DNA from: Acacia acuminata
Taxonomy: Eukaryota > Streptophyta > Magnoliopsida > Fabales > Fabaceae
Assembly (NCBI GenBank): GCA_019022655.1
Contig: JAFJYI010000023.1
Coordinates: 930,001 to 994,000 of the forward strand
Reading direction: 5' to 3'
Length of the DNA: 64,000 bases
Both the position numbers and the translations under genes were made by a program. Below the pieces are notes generated by a model. That model was not told the origin of the DNA and made no database searches. It saw only the letters and a program-made list of their open reading frames with translations. This document shows, piece after piece, positions 12,201-22,965 of the stretch. How positions within the stretch are numbered: position 1 is the stretch's first letter; every line of letters starts with the position of its first letter.

Positions 12201-12695
12201 GATGAAAATGATCCATGTGCACTACATTGTTGTTTTTCAATTTTTTGTTCTGACAAAGCATTGTGTCTCTTAAAATAATACATTGAATGATTGAAACTGA
12301 TTTAATATATATGTCGTTGAAAGTTACCCACCAATAAATTCGAGTCGATGTTGTGTGTCAGAGGGGAGCGATGGATGGGGTTAGAGAGAAATGAATATTG
12401 ATGGTTAAATCAACCATGCGTGCATCATAAAAAAATCAGAAAAATTACACTAAATTATAAGCAATATTTACTCTAAATTATGATATAGGTTATAGTTCAA
12501 ATTAAGAATGTAGTAATTGTTTGCATAAAGAGTGGATATCAACATCAAACTAAAGTTGAATAATTAACAAAACACAGATCTCGATAAACTCTTACGGTTA
12601 AAAAATGAAACAGGTAGCGTAGGCTGCGTAGCGCCTTCAAGAAAGGGAACAGTGCCAGTGTTATTTTGTACCCGGCTGACACTATCAATTACTAA

Positions 12696-13383
12696 GGCCA
12701 CGTTTGGTAAGATTTGAAGAAGGAAAAGAACTTAGAAAAAGGAAAATAAGGAAAGAAAGATTTTAAAAGATGAGAAAAATAGTTTAAGGGAATATGACTT
12801 ATTTTATAGGAAGAAAATGAAGAGGTAATCATTGGTAAAAAATCAAAAAATACATATTTTATCCTCAAAAGTAATTAATTCAAAAGAAAAAGGAAAAATA
12901 ATTCTTTGCAAAGATATTTTTTAAAAAATATCATCTTATTAAGTTTGAATTTTTCTAAAATATTCTCTCATCAAATTTGAATTAGTTGAAAAAAAAAATT
13001 TCCGCCAAATTTGAATTAGTCTAAAAATATTGCCTGTCAAGTTCGAACTTTCCTCTTTGAAATTGCCTGAAATATTCTCCCTCCAAGTTCAAAACTTATC
13101 ATGTAAGTTTGAATTTATCACATAAATTTGAATTTAATCTTATTTTCTTGTATTGTAGAAAAATATATTTTATAAGGGGTAAATATATTGAAAAATGTCA
13201 CTGTTCATGTGAGAATATTTGTAAGATCTTATCTTCTCACATATAAAAAAAGATTGATGGGTTCTGATGGGTTTAAAAACTTGAGTTCCTTGCAAAAATT
13301 TGACATAAAATACGTATCATACAAGGAAATTTGTTAATCTTGCTTTCCCTTCTCACTGAAATCTCTGTAACAAACGGGGCCCC
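12696..13383. mobile_element. Harbinger-like MITE with GGCC..CGTTTG ends
   Basis: The left end GGCCACGTTTGGTAAGATTT and the right end, which reverse-complements to GGGCCCCGTTTGTTACAGAG, form inverted repeats of the PIF/Harbinger style. The interior is purine-rich on the left and carries repeats of AAGTTTGAATTNNTC. A partial relative (GAGGGCCCATTTGTAAGACA...) lies near 43380-43550. The exact target duplication is unclear. From 12184 to 12695 and from 13384 to 13860 I see no gene. Confidence 0.45.
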
Positions 13384-13860
13384 AAAGATATAACCTCTAT
13401 TAACTCTTTTTATCTACCCATCTACCCACTTTTTCGTACATCTCCACATGTAAAATATCATCGCAAACCCAACCCAAACTCTTTATGTTTATGCGGGTTA
13501 AATCATGTTGTACCTTTAAGTTAGTCATAAATTTGATGGGACTTTTATTTCTTTATTTGGAAAGTCTCTATGTACATCTGAACTCACTTTAGCAAACTTG
13601 CTCCATAAGAATTAACAAAATTTTGTGTTATTCATTGGAGCAAATTTGAGTATTATTATTAGGTTTATTACAATAACTTTGCCAAAACCGTTTTCTGCAT
13701 TCATGTGAATTTAAACTCGAGGCATTTTAAACGGTCAAAACACTTTCCTCCAAGACCAAGCCTGCGAGTAATTAAGAATGAAAATTTCTTTTATCATGGT
13801 TAAATAACGAAAATAGTGATATTACATGTTTATTTTTACTAGCATGAATCAAATACATGC

Positions 13861-13889
<29 letters not shown>
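13861..13889. repeat. (TA)n microsatellite
   Basis: About 14 perfect TA units directly left of a MITE. Confidence 0.9.
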
Positions 13890-13891
<2 letters not shown>

Positions 13892-14098
13892 GTAAAAGAT
13901 TTCTCCGAAGATAAGTTTATCTCCAAATGACTCTAAAACTAACGTCATTTTGAATTAATGAAGAGTGTTTTCATAATTTTGTTTATTTTTTTATCATATA
14001 AATTTTCAAACACCCTTCATTAATTCACCTAAAATTATAAACACACAATTCATTAAGTTTTAGGGTTCACCGGAGATAACTATATCCCAGATAATTGG
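13890..14098. mobile_element. Small MITE upstream of KCS, copy 1
   Basis: It matches the sequence at 62612-62853: GGGTAAA.GATTTCT at the left, CATTTTGAATTAATGAAG(A/G)GTG and CACCCTTCATTAATTCACCT inside, and GAGATAACT.TATC.CC..ATAATTGG at the right. The inner blocks are inverted to each other. It lies about 180 bp upstream of the KCS TATA box and so could affect that promoter; that is inference only. Confidence 0.5.
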
Positions 14099-14281
14099 AT
14101 TTATATATATATGTGTGTGTGTGTATAACATTTTAACAACGAACATTAATGAAACAAGTAAATTTCGTTGGCAAGATGCATACATGCAATGATGCCACAA
14201 CGAAACGCCGGATAAATTATATCCCAAAAATAACATTGTAGTATATTGTGCCATAATTAATGTTTCTTCTCTTCTCAACTC

Positions 14282-14289
14282 TATAAATA
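14282..14289 (+). promoter_or_regulatory. TATA box of KCS
   Basis: TATAAATA about 91 bp upstream of the KCS start codon, within CTCTATAAATACTCG. Spacing fits a short leader. Confidence 0.6.
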
Positions 14290-14379
14290 CTCGTGCAGAG
14301 CAAAACCTAATCTTCACTTCACCATTAGGGTTTCTTTCTCTACATATCCCACCTAGCCAGAGAGTTAGTTTCTTCATAA

Positions 14380-16027
14380 ATGGCACCACCACCATCGTCC
14401 TCTACCCGATTCAAGTTCCTGAAACATGCATATTACTTCATACTCTCCAACAAAACGAACCTCTTGTTCGCTTCACTAGCCTTCCTAGCTGGAGCACCAG
14501 CTTTTCTCTATGTTCAGCACTTAAACCTACCTCCATTGTTGCTCTTACCTTCATGCTTAGCCCTACTGTTCCTAGCACGCTACTTGTTCATGAGCAAACC
14601 CACCCAAGTATACCTAGTTGATTTCTCATGCTTCAAACCAGCCCTCACATGTCTTTGTAGCAACGAAATGCTTCTTGACAGGGCCGCACGTGTGGGTTTT
14701 TTGTCAGAAGATAGCATGAAGCTTGTGAGGAAGATAGTGGACAGGTCTGGTTTGGGACCAAACACATATGTTCCTGAGGCTTTGTTGGAGGTTCCTCCAA
14801 ATCTGGCTCTGGTCGAGGCGAGGAAGGAGACAGAGACAGTGTTCTTCGGAGCAGTCGACGAACTTTTGGAGAAGACAGGAGTTGATGCTCGGGACATTGA
14901 TATTCTTATTGTGAACTGTTGTGTGTTTAATCCCACACCATCTCTCGCTGATATGGTCGTGAATCATTACAAGCTCAGAGGCAATGTCTTGTGCTACAAT
15001 CTTAGTGGCATGGGTTGCAGTGCTGGTGTTCTCGCCGTTGACCTCGCCAATCACCTCCTTAAGGTTCATTTTCTTCTCCAGGAGATTTATATATCTGTAT
15101 GAGGCTTGTTACCCCTCACACCGAGAGGGGAGGTATCATGCTCTAAGACGTCTTTCATTCGTTCCCCTCTCCTACCGATGTGGAACTTTACAATAATGTC
15201 TCTATTATATATAATATATGGCACTTGACACTTAGATTAACGTGATATTTGATAATGAACAGGCTCATCCAAATTCTTACGCGTTGGTACTGAGTACGGA
15301 GAATGGAATATCAAGCATGTATTGGGGAAACAACCCTTCTATGCTGCTTGTGAACTGTCTCTTCCGTATGGGTGGCTCCGCCGCGCTCCTCTCCTCCCAC
15401 GCCTCGGACGCCCGCCGTTCTAAGTATCGCCTCGTCCACACCCTCCGCACACACGTCGGCGCCGACGACAACAGCTATAACTGCGTCATGCAGCAAGAAG
15501 ATGATGAGAAAAAGGTCGGAGTCGCTCTTTCCAAAGAACTCATGAACGTCGCTAGAGACGCCCTCAAAGTCCACATCACAACCCTCGGACCCCTGGTCCT
15601 ACCCATCTCGGAAAAGGTCAAGTTTCTGATTAACATGATTCAGAGGAAGGTGATGAAGAGAAAGATTGAAGGGTACATGCCTGATTTTAGGAAGGCGTTT
15701 GAGCATTTTTGTATTCACACTGGTGGGAGGGCAGTGTTGGACAGAATGCAGAAGAGTTTGAATTTGGAGGATTGGTACATGGAGCCCTCGAGAATGGCGT
15801 TGTACAGGTTTGGGAACACGTCCTCGAGCTCTGTTTGGTATGAACTTGCGTATTGTGAGGCTAAAGGGAGAGTGAAGAAAGGTGACAGAGTTTGGCAGAT
15901 GGCGTTTGGGTCTGGGTTTAAGTGTAATACTGCTGTTTGGTTGGCTCTGAAAACCATTGATCCTGTCACCAACAAGAGTCCATGGAGGGATGAGATTCAT
16001 CAATTTCCTGTTAAAGCAATCTCCTAA
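14380..16027 (+). CDS. KCS: 3-ketoacyl-CoA synthase
   Basis: The condensing enzyme of the endoplasmic-reticulum fatty acid elongase joins malonyl-CoA to a long-chain acyl-CoA on the way to very-long-chain fatty acids for waxes, cutin-associated lipids, sphingolipids or seed oils. Two exons, 14380-15063 and 15263-16027, joined by a 199-bp GT-AG intron (AAG/GTTCAT ... AACAG/GCT), give 482 residues, normal for the family. Two hydrophobic segments (about residues 26-45 and 51-71) anchor the N-terminus in the membrane. The catalytic triad is visible: Cys213 in NLSGMGCSAG, His380 in HFCIHTGGRAV and Asn413 in FGNTSSSSVWYEL. A second conserved His lies in THVGADD. The FAE1_CUT1_RppA and C-terminal ACP-synthase-III domains are complete. 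No stop or frameshift is present. Which of the roughly 20 plant KCS clades it belongs to cannot be settled by eye. It has a TATA box and is probably functional. Confidence 0.95.
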
Positions 16028-16809
16028 TTAATTAATCACTGAGACCCCACAAGGATGATGATGATATATATATAATATATACAGTTATGTGTTTATGTGC
16101 AGAGAAGGCAGGACGTACGAGTACTGGCGGAGACAATTATAGTTATGGGATGTGGCGGGAATGAATTATTGTCATATTACTGAAGTAATTAACACTATTA
16201 TTATGGCTTTATCTAAAAGGGTTGTTGAGTCAACACTAAACAATCTAGCGACTTTAATGTGATGTCAGGAGTTTAGATCTGGAGCTTTGCCTATTTAAGG
16301 TCAACTCTCTACTGTATTTTCCCAGCTTTGATGGTCTTATAATAATAAATATTATTAAATTATCGTATGTGTCTGTCTTGTATATACGCTGTCCATCTGA
16401 CAATCTCCCAACCGTTCCCTCTATCTTCTGGCTCAACACTGACACGCTTTTAAATAGTTGTCTTGCTTGCCTTTCATCCCCTCCATTTCCTGTACATCCT
16501 CAAGTTCTAAAGTGGTTATTAACTCAGATGTAAACTGGGATCCAGATTGAAACAACCAATTTGATTTGATTCCTGACCTTGGACATAGATTTATCTTGTA
16601 ATAGGGTTAATCATGGGTCCGGATTTGGCATCAACCCGACATCTGGTTTGGATAGTATCTCAAGCTATACAAAATAGCCCGAAGACTAATCAGGACCTAT
16701 TTGGTGTTTTTTTTTTTTTTTACGTTTTCTGAGAGGCAATATTTGAATTTAATAAAACCATAACAATACATATAATTATATAAAACACATCACAAAACAT
16801 TAAAACCTA
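16028..16809. other. KCS 3' flank and intergenic, no gene seen
   Basis: Holds the likely 3' untranslated region of KCS and unremarkable AT-rich sequence. No protein-like frame was found. Confidence 0.5.
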
Positions 16810-16817
16810 CTCATAAA

Positions 16818-16994
16818 TAGGGGTGTTCATCATGCCCAGCGCCCTGTCCGCCCGCCCGCGCCCATTGAAAAATCGCCCTGCCTAACCCAAAGAAAAGCGC
16901 CCAGACAGGGCGGGGCACAAATTTGGGCATTTTTTGCGGGCGGGCGGGCATCGGCATGGTATGCCGCCCGCCCAAATAGTTATATTATTATTTT

Positions 16995-17030
<36 letters not shown>

Positions 17031-17949
17031 CTCTATCATCATTCTTTTGCTTCCTCGTGGATGCCCTCTCGTCGCCACTATAATTAACAAATTAACTAAT
17101 TTACTTTTCCCTTTTCAAATTTTTTTCTTCTTTTGTTAAATTGTGTTTTTTTTTTTTTTGTGAGGTGAGATAAATAATTAACATTCATAATTAACATTCA
17201 TTATTTGAAATTGAATTACTTGTTAAATTGTGTTTTTTTTTTGTGAGGTGGGATAAATAATTAACATTCATTATTTGAAATTGAATTACTTATTAAATTG
17301 TGTGTTTTTTAATTATTATTAAATTTAATTAATCTCCTCACCTTTCTTTTCTTGCCCGTGATCTCCGTTTGCCACTACACTCACTAATAGCAATGATTAA
17401 TAATTATTTAGGTAGTCGATCCATTACGGCTTCTTCTTCTTTCTCATTCATCTCACTTCCTTCTCTTCTTCTTCTTCACAAAGACCTCGTTAGAAAGAAC
17501 TCGCTTAGATTCTAGTTCAAACTCTCTGGCGATCCGGACTGTATTCTTTCGATTGATACATGCCGTCGCCTAGTGGGGACGAACACCTTCATTTCTTTAC
17601 TCTCCTTCGATCTGCGACTTTGGCGAAGAAGGACGGAGGAAAAGTGGTGGTTTGATCTCGTCGGCGATCGTGGGCTGAGTCTAGTATTCCGGTAGTGAGG
17701 TGAAGCTTGTCCGGCAAGATATGTTGCTCGCTCCTCCTATCTAATGTGGACTTCGGCATGGTTTGATCTCGTTGGCGATCGTGGGCATGTAAGGGCCCCG
17801 CAGCCCCATTTTGCCCCGCCCAAAGATGTTAGGGCTTCTATCGGCGGGGCAAGTCGGCACCGGGCCGCATTTTGCCGCCTGATGATCTTACAGCGGCGAG
17901 GCATCGGGCAAGGGTGTCGCCCGCCCAACCCCGCCCATGAACACCCCTA
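16818..17949. mobile_element. Non-autonomous hAT-type element
   Basis: Ends are TAGGGGTGTTCAT and its inverted copy ATGAACACCCCTA. An exact 8-bp duplication, CTCATAAA, flanks it (16810-16817 and 17950-17957), as expected for hAT transposition. The subterminal regions are rich in GGGCGGGC on both sides, unlike the AT-rich flanks. Inside are a long T-run (16990-17022), a two-unit tandem repeat of about 70-90 bp (from about 17133 and 17222, with GTGAGGTG(A/G)GATAAATAAT) and a 30-bp near-repeat at 17650 and 17760 (GGTTTGATCTCGT(C/T)GGCGAT). No transposase frame is present. Confidence 0.85.
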
Positions 17950-18206
17950 CTCATAAATAATATTCAACAACATTGAGCAACAATAAATTTCTTTCGGATC
18001 AGACTGAACGAAAGGGTCTAAGGACTTGACCCAAAGTCCGATCGATTTTTCACTGGACCGATCGGGACATCCCTCCTGCAGCATTATGTTATTTAACACA
18101 TAAATGGCAGTCCTAAAAGAGGCACGGAATTTTATTATTTTAGCTGATTGAAGAAACCTTTTAGAAAATTTGTCTCGCAAATGTGACGAAAGTTTAGTCT
18201 AGGATT

Positions 18207-18838
18207 GGTGGGGTGCGCCAAGCCAAGGCTGTAGTGCCACGCCCAGGGGACGCGCTAGAGCCCCAGCCGCAAGCTACTGTGGTGGGCCCTTCCCCTTAAA
18301 AAAATAATTCAATATCATGTGGGCCAATGGTCGACGTATCAGATATTAAACTGATTAGAACATATAAGCTATGAAGCACCGACATTTCTATTTTTGAAAA
18401 ATATGCGTGTCGGACACTCGACACCCGTTCAACACTCCGACACCGTCCGACACTCCTCGATACTCTTTTTTTTGTAAAAAAAATATATATATGCGTGGTT
18501 TTGAATATTACTTAATTGATGATGATTTTTTCTTTTATATTTTTTTTAAAAAAGGAGACACGGCTTTTATGATGAGGCCAAATCTACGATGAGCCAAAGG
18601 CGAAGGCGGGATTTTACGGAATATTGAACTTGAATGTAAATTATAATATATATATATATATATATTTATTTATTTAATATCAAAACGTGTTCCAACGTGT
18701 CGAAATTTAGATTTTTTTAGGATTAACGTGTCGAAGTGTCGAGTCATGTCGTATTTCGTGTCTCGTGTCGGTGTCGATGCAACATAGCATATAAGCATAT
18801 AAGACACTTGATCTTAGCCAAGAGGCCGAGAAAGGTAT
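18207..18838 (-). pseudogene. U2: U2 snRNA gene copy split by an inserted element
   Basis: U2 snRNA is the spliceosomal RNA that pairs with the intron branch site. The minus strand from 18838 reads ATACCTTTCTCGGCCTCTTG then GCTAAGATCAAGTG, the 5' end of U2. It is interrupted at 18796 and resumes at 18360 with TTCTAATCAGTTTAATATCT, an Sm-like ATTTTTTTA (near 18305-18297), and a 3' part ending GGCTTGGCGCACCCCACC at 18207. With the inserted element and one duplicated CATATAAG removed, 197 nt remain, against about 196 nt for plant U2. Even without the insertion it looks defective. The branch-site-pairing GUAGUA is GUCUUA, and the stem that is normally GUGGGCC...GGCCCAC has changes on one side (GUCGACC). 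A TATA box is correctly placed. The call is a pseudogene; homology to U2 is not in doubt. Confidence 0.9.
18369..18787. mobile_element. 419-bp MITE-like insertion in U2 gene
   Basis: Ends are CTATGAAGCACCGACATTTC and a right end that reverse-complements to CTATGTTGCATCGACACCGA, an imperfect terminal inverted repeat. CATATAAG lies directly outside both ends (18361-18368, 18788-18795). A further CATATAAG at 18796-18803 is the retained U2 sequence or a slippage copy. The interior has repeated GTGTCGGACAC-type motifs on the left, GTGTCGAAGTGTCGAGTC on the right, and a (TA)n tract at 18648-18664. An 8-bp duplication suggests hAT; Mutator-type is also possible. Confidence 0.7.
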
Positions 18839-18862
18839 GCATTCCAAGGTCTCTCCAGTTCA

Positions 18863-18870
18863 CTTTTATA
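18863..18870 (-). promoter_or_regulatory. TATA box of U2 snRNA copy
   Basis: TATAAAAG on the minus strand begins 32 bp upstream of the U2 5' end, as expected in plant snRNA genes. About 35 bp further upstream, ATCCCGATGA only loosely resembles the plant upstream sequence element (RTCCCACATCG), so promoter activity is doubtful. Confidence 0.5.
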
Positions 18871-19263
18871 TCTGCTCTGCGCTCCTTTGTTTTGTTGACT
18901 CATCGGGATAGGACTTAATGCACCTGGAGGAGACCAACTATTTGAATTTAGTTGGACTCAGTAAATAACAAGAAGAATTATGAGAGAACACGAAGGGATT
19001 AAGATCCAAATTAACTAAACTATTATCAAACACTGCATTTCTTTATTTGACCCGCCAACAAACAACATACTCCATATATTAATATTTTGCTCCTACTCCA
19101 TGATGTTGCAATAACTTAATGATAGCAGAAAAAGCAAAGAAAGAAGGCGAGACAGAAACAGCTGACATATATGCAACCTAATTCAGACAGACGAAGCACT
19201 GTATCGACCATCAACAAAGCACTTTATAGTTGGAAACCACAAAAGCCTTTGCTTCTATAATGT

Positions 19264-20248
19264 GCATGTTTGGATTTATGGGATTTTTTTTTTAATGATT
19301 GGTTGAGAAGTTGTTCCAATCGAACTTATGGATCAAATTACTTTGGGGAGCTTTTGAAAAGTTACTTATGGACTTATGAGGTATTTTTTTAGTACTATTC
19401 AGTATCTTGAAGTATATTTTTAGTACCGTTCAGTGTCTAAAAAATATTTTTGGGTATCGACCGGTACTAAAAATAATTTTTTCAATATCTTAAATTTTTT
19501 TCTCAAGATTATGAGGTATTTTTTTAGTACCGTTCAATATCATGAAGTATATTTTTAGTACCATTCAAAAAAACCTAAAAAATATTTTAGGTACCGACAA
19601 TTACAAGGTTTTCAAACTCACGAGTTTAAGCAAACTCGTGAAACTGACATAAACTCGTATCATGAACCAATCGTAAACTCGTAAGAGTTTACTTTTCTTA
19701 TTAAATAAGTATTACTAGTGTATAATTAAATAATTAAAATATAAAAATGACAACAATTTGATTTAAATTTATTTTAAATCCAAATAATTGAAATTAAATC
19801 CATCAACTTTCATCATTTATCATATTTAATAAAGAAAATTCTATAAAATTTCTATATAAAGCCGTTGAGCATGATCAAATTAAAAAAGTTATCACGAGTT
19901 TAAGAGTAAGTTAACACGATTTTGTAAGCTATAAACTTAAAACGATAAACTCGGTGTATAAACTCGTGAGTTTAACCAAATTTGTAATTAACACGAGTTT
20001 ACCACTAACTCAACTCGTTTTTGTAAGTTAAAAGTGTAAAAACGGTAAACTCGAAGAGTCAACTTGCGAGTTTGACAACAATCCGACATGTACTAAAAAT
20101 ATTATTTTCAAGATTATGAAGTATTTTCTTATTACCATTTAATATCTTGGAATATATTTTTAGTACTAATCAGTACCCTAAAAAATATTTCAGATTGACT
20201 ATAAGTTTGAATCACAAAAGCTCCTTATACGTCAATCCAAACATAAAT
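19264..20248. mobile_element. Composite MITE with internal repeats
   Basis: ATGTTTGGATT near the left end returns inverted near 20234-20246 (AATCCAAACAT). A subterminal GGAGCTTTTG near 19348 returns inverted near 20216. The inside holds repeated units of GAGGTATTTTTTTAGTACCG(T), GAAGTATATTTTTAGTACC and AAAATATTTT.GGTACCGAC from about 19378, 19512 and 20116. Another element is nested at 19608-20079. From 18921 to 19263 and from 20336 to 20952 I see no gene. Confidence 0.4.
19608..20079. mobile_element. Nested MITE with ACTCGTGAGTTTA repeats
   Basis: The end GTTTTCAAACTCACGAGTTT and the right end, which reverse-complements to GTTGTCAAACTCGCAAGTTG, form an inverted repeat. Copies of (A)AACTCGTGAGTTTAA and its inverse recur through the element. 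Diverged relatives lie at about 38510-38800 and 40360-40470 (shared block TTGAGCATGATCAAAT or its inverse). Confidence 0.5.
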
Positions 20249-20961
20249 CACATTTCACAATCTGACTTTTACCTGATCTGATTTTTTCATAAGTTAGATT
20301 GACTATAAGTCATTTTCACCGGTATTCCAAACAAACCCAACCCATCAGAAATCGAGTGAATTCGTGTGCCCCAAGTGAGATCTATATATCTTTACCTTGC
20401 AACATACAGATGTTATTCTCATGTATGGTGCATCCAGCCTCAAAATTTTATTATCATACATTCAGCACCTTAAACCATAAATTAGGCCAAACAGGGTATT
20501 GGTTGTACCATAAATAAAATTAGGGTATTGGATGCTACTTTACCATTTTAAATAATAAGACATTTTTCCAATAATAAAACTTTATGAAACAACATTGTTG
20601 AGTCAAAATGCAGTTGAGATAGAGGTAGAAAAATGGGTAAGCCCTTAATAGGCTTAAGCAAACGAAAAAAAGTCCACTTTCACAAAATAACCCTAAAGTT
20701 GAAGCATGTCCCTCGAACTTGCATACCCAAAAGCTTGGAATGGAGGCTCCCTTTTGACATTTTAAAAATAAAAATACTTCATAAATTTTTTAACTCAAAT
20801 AATAAACTATTAAGTTAAAGTATCAAACTAAGTCCAAATGACTGAAACTAAATTAAATCAAACCATGGTCTTTTTACATCTCATCATGTAATTTATAAAG
20901 GATTAAAACAAGTTCAAATAAATATTAGGCAAATAAAATATTGAATTATGGTTAAAATATA

Positions 20962-21103
20962 GGGAAAATCATATTTAAATACCATTTGAATTTACAAAAC
21001 CCCTCAATGTCTGTTAAATTTGTTAGATACCATTGCAAAACTAGCATTTGTCTAATATTTGGAGGTTTTATAAATTCAACTGGTATTTAAATATAATTTT
21101 GTC
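20962..21103. mobile_element. Short Mutator-like MITE, third member of the foldback family
   Basis: GGGAAAATCATATTTAAATA plus CCATTTGAATTTACAAAACC on the left returns inverted on the right (GACAAAATTATATTTAAATA, then CCAGTTGAATTTATAAAACC). Flanks are TAAAATATA (20953-20961) and TAAAATATC (21104-21112), 8 of 9 identical. The terminal block matches the elements at 518 and 54148. It is 142 bp, little more than two terminal repeats. Confidence 0.65.
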
Positions 21104-21155
21104 TAAAATATCTCTCAAAGAAGAGAAATGATATGTTATGTGAGTTTAGAAGGTT

Positions 21156-21161
21156 GGGCCC
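21156..21161 (+). promoter_or_regulatory. TGGGCC site-II element upstream of SMAP1
   Basis: TGGGCC within TTGGGCCCGAAAGGGCAGGG, about 150 bp upstream of the SMAP1 start. TGGGCY site-II motifs are TCP-factor targets common in promoters of broadly expressed plant genes. It is a short motif, so support is modest. Confidence 0.35.
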
Positions 21162-21310
21162 GAAAGGGCAGGGCCTAAGAGACCAATTTCCTTCAAATCA
21201 TCTCTTTCGTCATTTAAACCAGATTAAGAGGCGCTGTGGGGTGACAGGTTGGAAGGCAGAGTAATCTTCGAGAATAGGCGAGAAAGAATCGTCTGGTAAG
21301 GCCGACGCCA

Positions 21311-21484
21311 ATGGATTTGTTCGGAGAGATGGATGAGCAAGGATCGTCGATGGCCATGGACGTGGACGACGTTGATTCCCTCGATTTTTTCGGTGAGGGG
21401 ATCATCGTCGCCGATAACAAGCTCGCCGACGCTGATTTTTTCAACAGCTTCGAGGACGATTTCGATGATACTGATATCAACTGA
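21311..21484 (+). CDS. SMAP1: Small acidic protein 1 (SMAP1-like)
   Basis: A 57-codon frame starting MDLFGEMDEQGSSMAMDVDD and ending DADFFNSFEDDFDDTDIN. SMAP1 and SMAP2 of Arabidopsis are about 60-residue acidic nuclear proteins. SMAP1 is needed for the normal response to the synthetic auxin 2,4-D and interacts with the COP9 signalosome/AXR1 pathway. The diagnostic features are present: the N-terminal GSSMAMDVDD block, the central DNKLADADFFN block, and the conserved F/D-rich C-terminus FDDDFDDTDIN (here FEDDFDDTDIN). The start is the first ATG in frame and gives the expected length. No intron is needed. The minus-strand frame over the same bases is a shadow. Confidence 0.9.
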   Translation: MDLFGEMDEQGSSMAMDVDDVDSLDFFGEGIIVADNKLADADFFNSFEDDFDDTDIN

Positions 21485-22525
21485 CGCATCCCACCTTTTC
21501 CCTTCTCTTTTACTACCCAGTATGGTGCTTGTGGTTTGTTGGGTTCAGAATTTAGGGATTCACTATGTTAGAACCGAGCTATTTTGCTCTTGTATGTTAA
21601 ACCTTTTCTGGAATTTCTATATTTTGTATGATGTGAATTAATTACACTAATATGAATATATTTTTATGCTAGTCGCATGCTTTGCTTTGTTTGAAATTCT
21701 GATTGATTTCGTTCTTCATTAACGAAACCTTGTTATTTGGATTCGGTACTGGAAGCTGTGCAAAACTAGCCAAAGTGATTTTTCATTGCGTCTGACTGAG
21801 AATGCGACTATTTTCTTATCCTATATCAGTCCATAGGGTTTGCTGAATATTTCTAGCTGTAATTCCGAAGGCGTAAGACTGAGACCATATTTATTGTGGC
21901 TGGAACTCTTAGATAGACTGGTATAGACTGAGACAATATTTATGTCAGTACTTTGCAACATTTTTGGTCTGGCACGCTGAATAGTGTTGTGGACTTGTGG
22001 TTGTTAATTTTCTTCCATCCATTAATGCTACTTTTGCTGTGAGAAGGTGTTTTGTTGCACAGTTGATATTCGTACATAAGCACATGCAAATGGATATTGA
22101 ATTGCTCTGGAAAAAGGGGTTTCTATCAGCAGTGATCACAGAAAATCAGAAATTGTATCGTTGATCATTCAGGGACGCATTCTAATTTCTAAAGTTTAGG
22201 TGATTAGATATACTTCTAACTAAGCTGATATTCAAATCACTCTTTTCTTGGCAAACAAGTGGCAAGTGGTAAGTGAGTTTGAAGTTCAAAATACACACCA
22301 CTTAAGACAGAACTAAATTCATTCCAACAAACATACTGTCGTTTTACATTCTGGATGCACTTTTGGGGTTATTCATAATCGTATATTTTCTACATGCGTC
22401 TCTTTAGTCAAAATATCTGCACATTAATTTCCCTAGTTGAGTGGCTCAAAACAACTTGTCAATATCCATATAATAGTTGAAGTGTGGCCTTAATTTCAGT
22501 TTTGAAAGGATGTTCTAACACACTA
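21485..22525. other. SMAP1 3' flank and intergenic, no gene seen
   Basis: Contains the SMAP1 3' untranslated region (AATATGAATATA near 21650 is a plausible poly(A) region). No other feature is supported. Confidence 0.4.
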
Positions 22526-22865
22526 CTTTTAAAAAAATAATTAACACTTCCAAAGAATCAGAGAAAACCTCTATACTTAAAAATTTATGAAGTTCACAAA
22601 CCTCAAGCCATGTCTTAATAGCTAATACCTCTGCAATTGTCATCGAGAAAGTCCCAATATTCTTTATAAAATTTGTGACCCAACTTTCCCTTTCATCCCT
22701 AATCAAGCCTCCAACTGCCGTTTGGTTATACTTTCTTAATGAAACATCACCCGAAGATAACCTTGATTTAGCTTCTTCCAATTGATATTTGTTTGTACCA
22801 TCTCCGCAAACAGTTGGTTTTTCAATCTCCCATCCGCAATTTCTTCCATTCAGTGGTGTTGACAC
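22526..22865 (-). pseudogene. RNase H-like (RVT_3) fragment
   Basis: The minus-strand frame contains NQTAVGGLIRDERESWVTNF, IGTFSMTIAEVLAIKTWLEV and SIEVFSDSLEVL. This is the pattern of the RVT_3 RNase H-like domain found at the 3' end of plant LINE ORF2 and in derived single-domain genes: GG.IRD, then an E-A---L segment, then a D near the third strand. The catalytic pattern is incomplete (a leading D is not visible), no LINE context surrounds it, and the frame ends abruptly. It is best read as a relic. Confidence 0.5.
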
Positions 22866-22965
22866 TAATTTAATTCCTTATGATCTCACTATCTCAACAA
22901 TTTTATTAACTTGAGGCAAAATAATTATGTTTATCATGACCGAACACATATGAAGCAGATGCCCC

